Shown: positions 42,428 to 42,823 of the stretch, in pieces
Numbering within the stretch: the stretch's first letter is position 1
Layout: each line of letters begins with the position of its first letter
Assembly (NCBI GenBank): GCA_903860195.1
Contig: CAIOPO010000022.1
Span: forward strand, 1-42,823
Length of the DNA stretch: 42,823 nt
Origin: an uncultured Opitutia bacterium
Lineage (GTDB): Bacteria; Verrucomicrobiota; Verrucomicrobiia; Opitutales; UBA953
Reading direction: 5' to 3'
Program-made: the position numbers and the translations under genes
The notes under the pieces: model-generated
What the model was told of the DNA's origin: nothing
Seen by the model: only the letters and a program-made list of their open reading frames with translations
Database searches by the model: none

Positions 42428-42823
42428 ATGCTTCGACGTGACTTCATCACGGGTTCAGCGGCCGCCGCCGCCCTCGCGCTGACCAGCCGACTCGAAGCCG
42501 CCAATTCCACCATGAGCTACACCCTCGCGCCCCTGCCCTACGCCCACAACGCCCTCGAACCGCACATCGATCAGGCGACGATGGAGATCCACCACGGCAA
42601 GCACCACAACGCTTACGTCACCAACCTGAACGCCGCCCTCGCCAAGGAAGCGGGCTTCGCCGCTCCGGGAGACGTCAACGCGCTCATCGCCGACCTTTCC
42701 AAGGTCCCTGAGTCCATCCGCACCGCCGTTCGCAACAACGCCGGCGGCCACGCCAACCACACGTTCTTCTGGAACATCCTCTCCCCGAACGGAGGCGGCG
42801 AACCCGTCGGCGCCCTCGGCGAA
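42428..42823 (+). CDS. Fe/Mn superoxide dismutase with Tat leader, 5' part
   Basis: 132 residues before the window ends; the frame stays open. The N-terminus [20 protein letters not shown] is a twin-arginine leader. An internal ATG at 42512 gives [20 protein letters not shown], the exact form of a cytosolic SOD start. The metal ligands seen are H55 in EIHHGKHH and H111 in NHTFFW; the C-terminal Asp and His ligands lie outside. The enzyme dismutates superoxide. Whether metal is Fe or Mn cannot be told without the C-terminal half. The exported form would be periplasmic, and use of the internal start could give a cytosolic form. It begins 31 bases after tadA. Confidence 0.93.
   Translation, partial: MLRRDFITGSAAAAALALTSRLEAANSTMSYTLAPLPYAHNALEPHIDQATMEIHHGKHHNAYVTNLNAALAKEAGFAAPGDVNALIADLSKVPESIRTAVRNNAGGHANHTFFWNILSPNGGGEPVGALGE

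Overview
The window is GC-rich bacterial chromosome, densely coded on both strands, with no insertion sequence, prophage or CRISPR array visible. The best guess is a verrucomicrobial (PVC superphylum) genome. It holds PVC-typical secreted families: PSCyt1/DUF1549/DUF1553 cytochrome, DUF1501, PVC-type propeller dehydrogenase with cytochrome c, DUF1080, PmoA-like and exported Gfo/Idh/MocA oxidoreductases. It also carries a full mreBCD plus PBP2 set, which Planctomycetes generally lack. Five proteins carry an RRxF[LI] twin-arginine leader. Shine-Dalgarno motifs are missing before most starts.

Layout. 1-13.4 kb is largely cell-envelope biosynthesis: the 3' end of uppP, a Tat-exported oxidoreductase, mreB-mreC-mreD-mrdA, an L,D-transpeptidase packed between mrdA and asd, asd itself, a short TrmH-type rRNA methyltransferase, two near-identical tRNA-Lys genes (TTT and CTT), a small double zinc-ribbon protein, and a glmM / GlmU-like acetyltransferase / glmS operon on the minus strand. 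13.4-14.6 kb holds a PmoA-like gene between AT-rich, repeat-bearing spacers. 14.6-19.2 kb is a PSCyt1/DUF1553 cytochrome plus DUF1501 pair. 19.2-26.5 kb is an MFS exporter and then a tight operon: esterase, DUF1080, ribose-type ABC importer (ATPase, permease, lipoprotein) and a tandem NIPSNAP protein. 26.5-30.9 kb has a Tat FAD oxidoreductase, a second Tat Gfo/Idh/MocA protein, a ClC-family channel and an unknown protein.

30.9-40.4 kb is the most unusual part. A minus-strand series runs AraC regulator, 1704-residue ThuA/propeller/HEAT/cytochrome c/ThuA protein, Dabb protein, TauE/SafE permease. Divergent from the AraC gene is a pair whose products correspond to the two halves of plant Tm-1 proteins: a TIM-barrel 'PEP hydrolase-like' protein and a UPF0261/Tm-1-like protein. 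40.4-42.8 kb is housekeeping: cysK, infA with a clear intrinsic terminator, tadA, and the 5' end of an Fe/Mn superoxide dismutase that has a Tat leader in front of an ordinary cytosolic SOD start.

Working picture: the first third makes wall precursors and builds the wall. The rest looks like periplasmic oxidation, cleavage and import of sugars or related compounds. Substrates cannot be read from sequence. The large antisense ORFs in the track (up to 1726 codons) are in-register shadows caused by rarity of TTA, CTA and TCA codons, and are left out.
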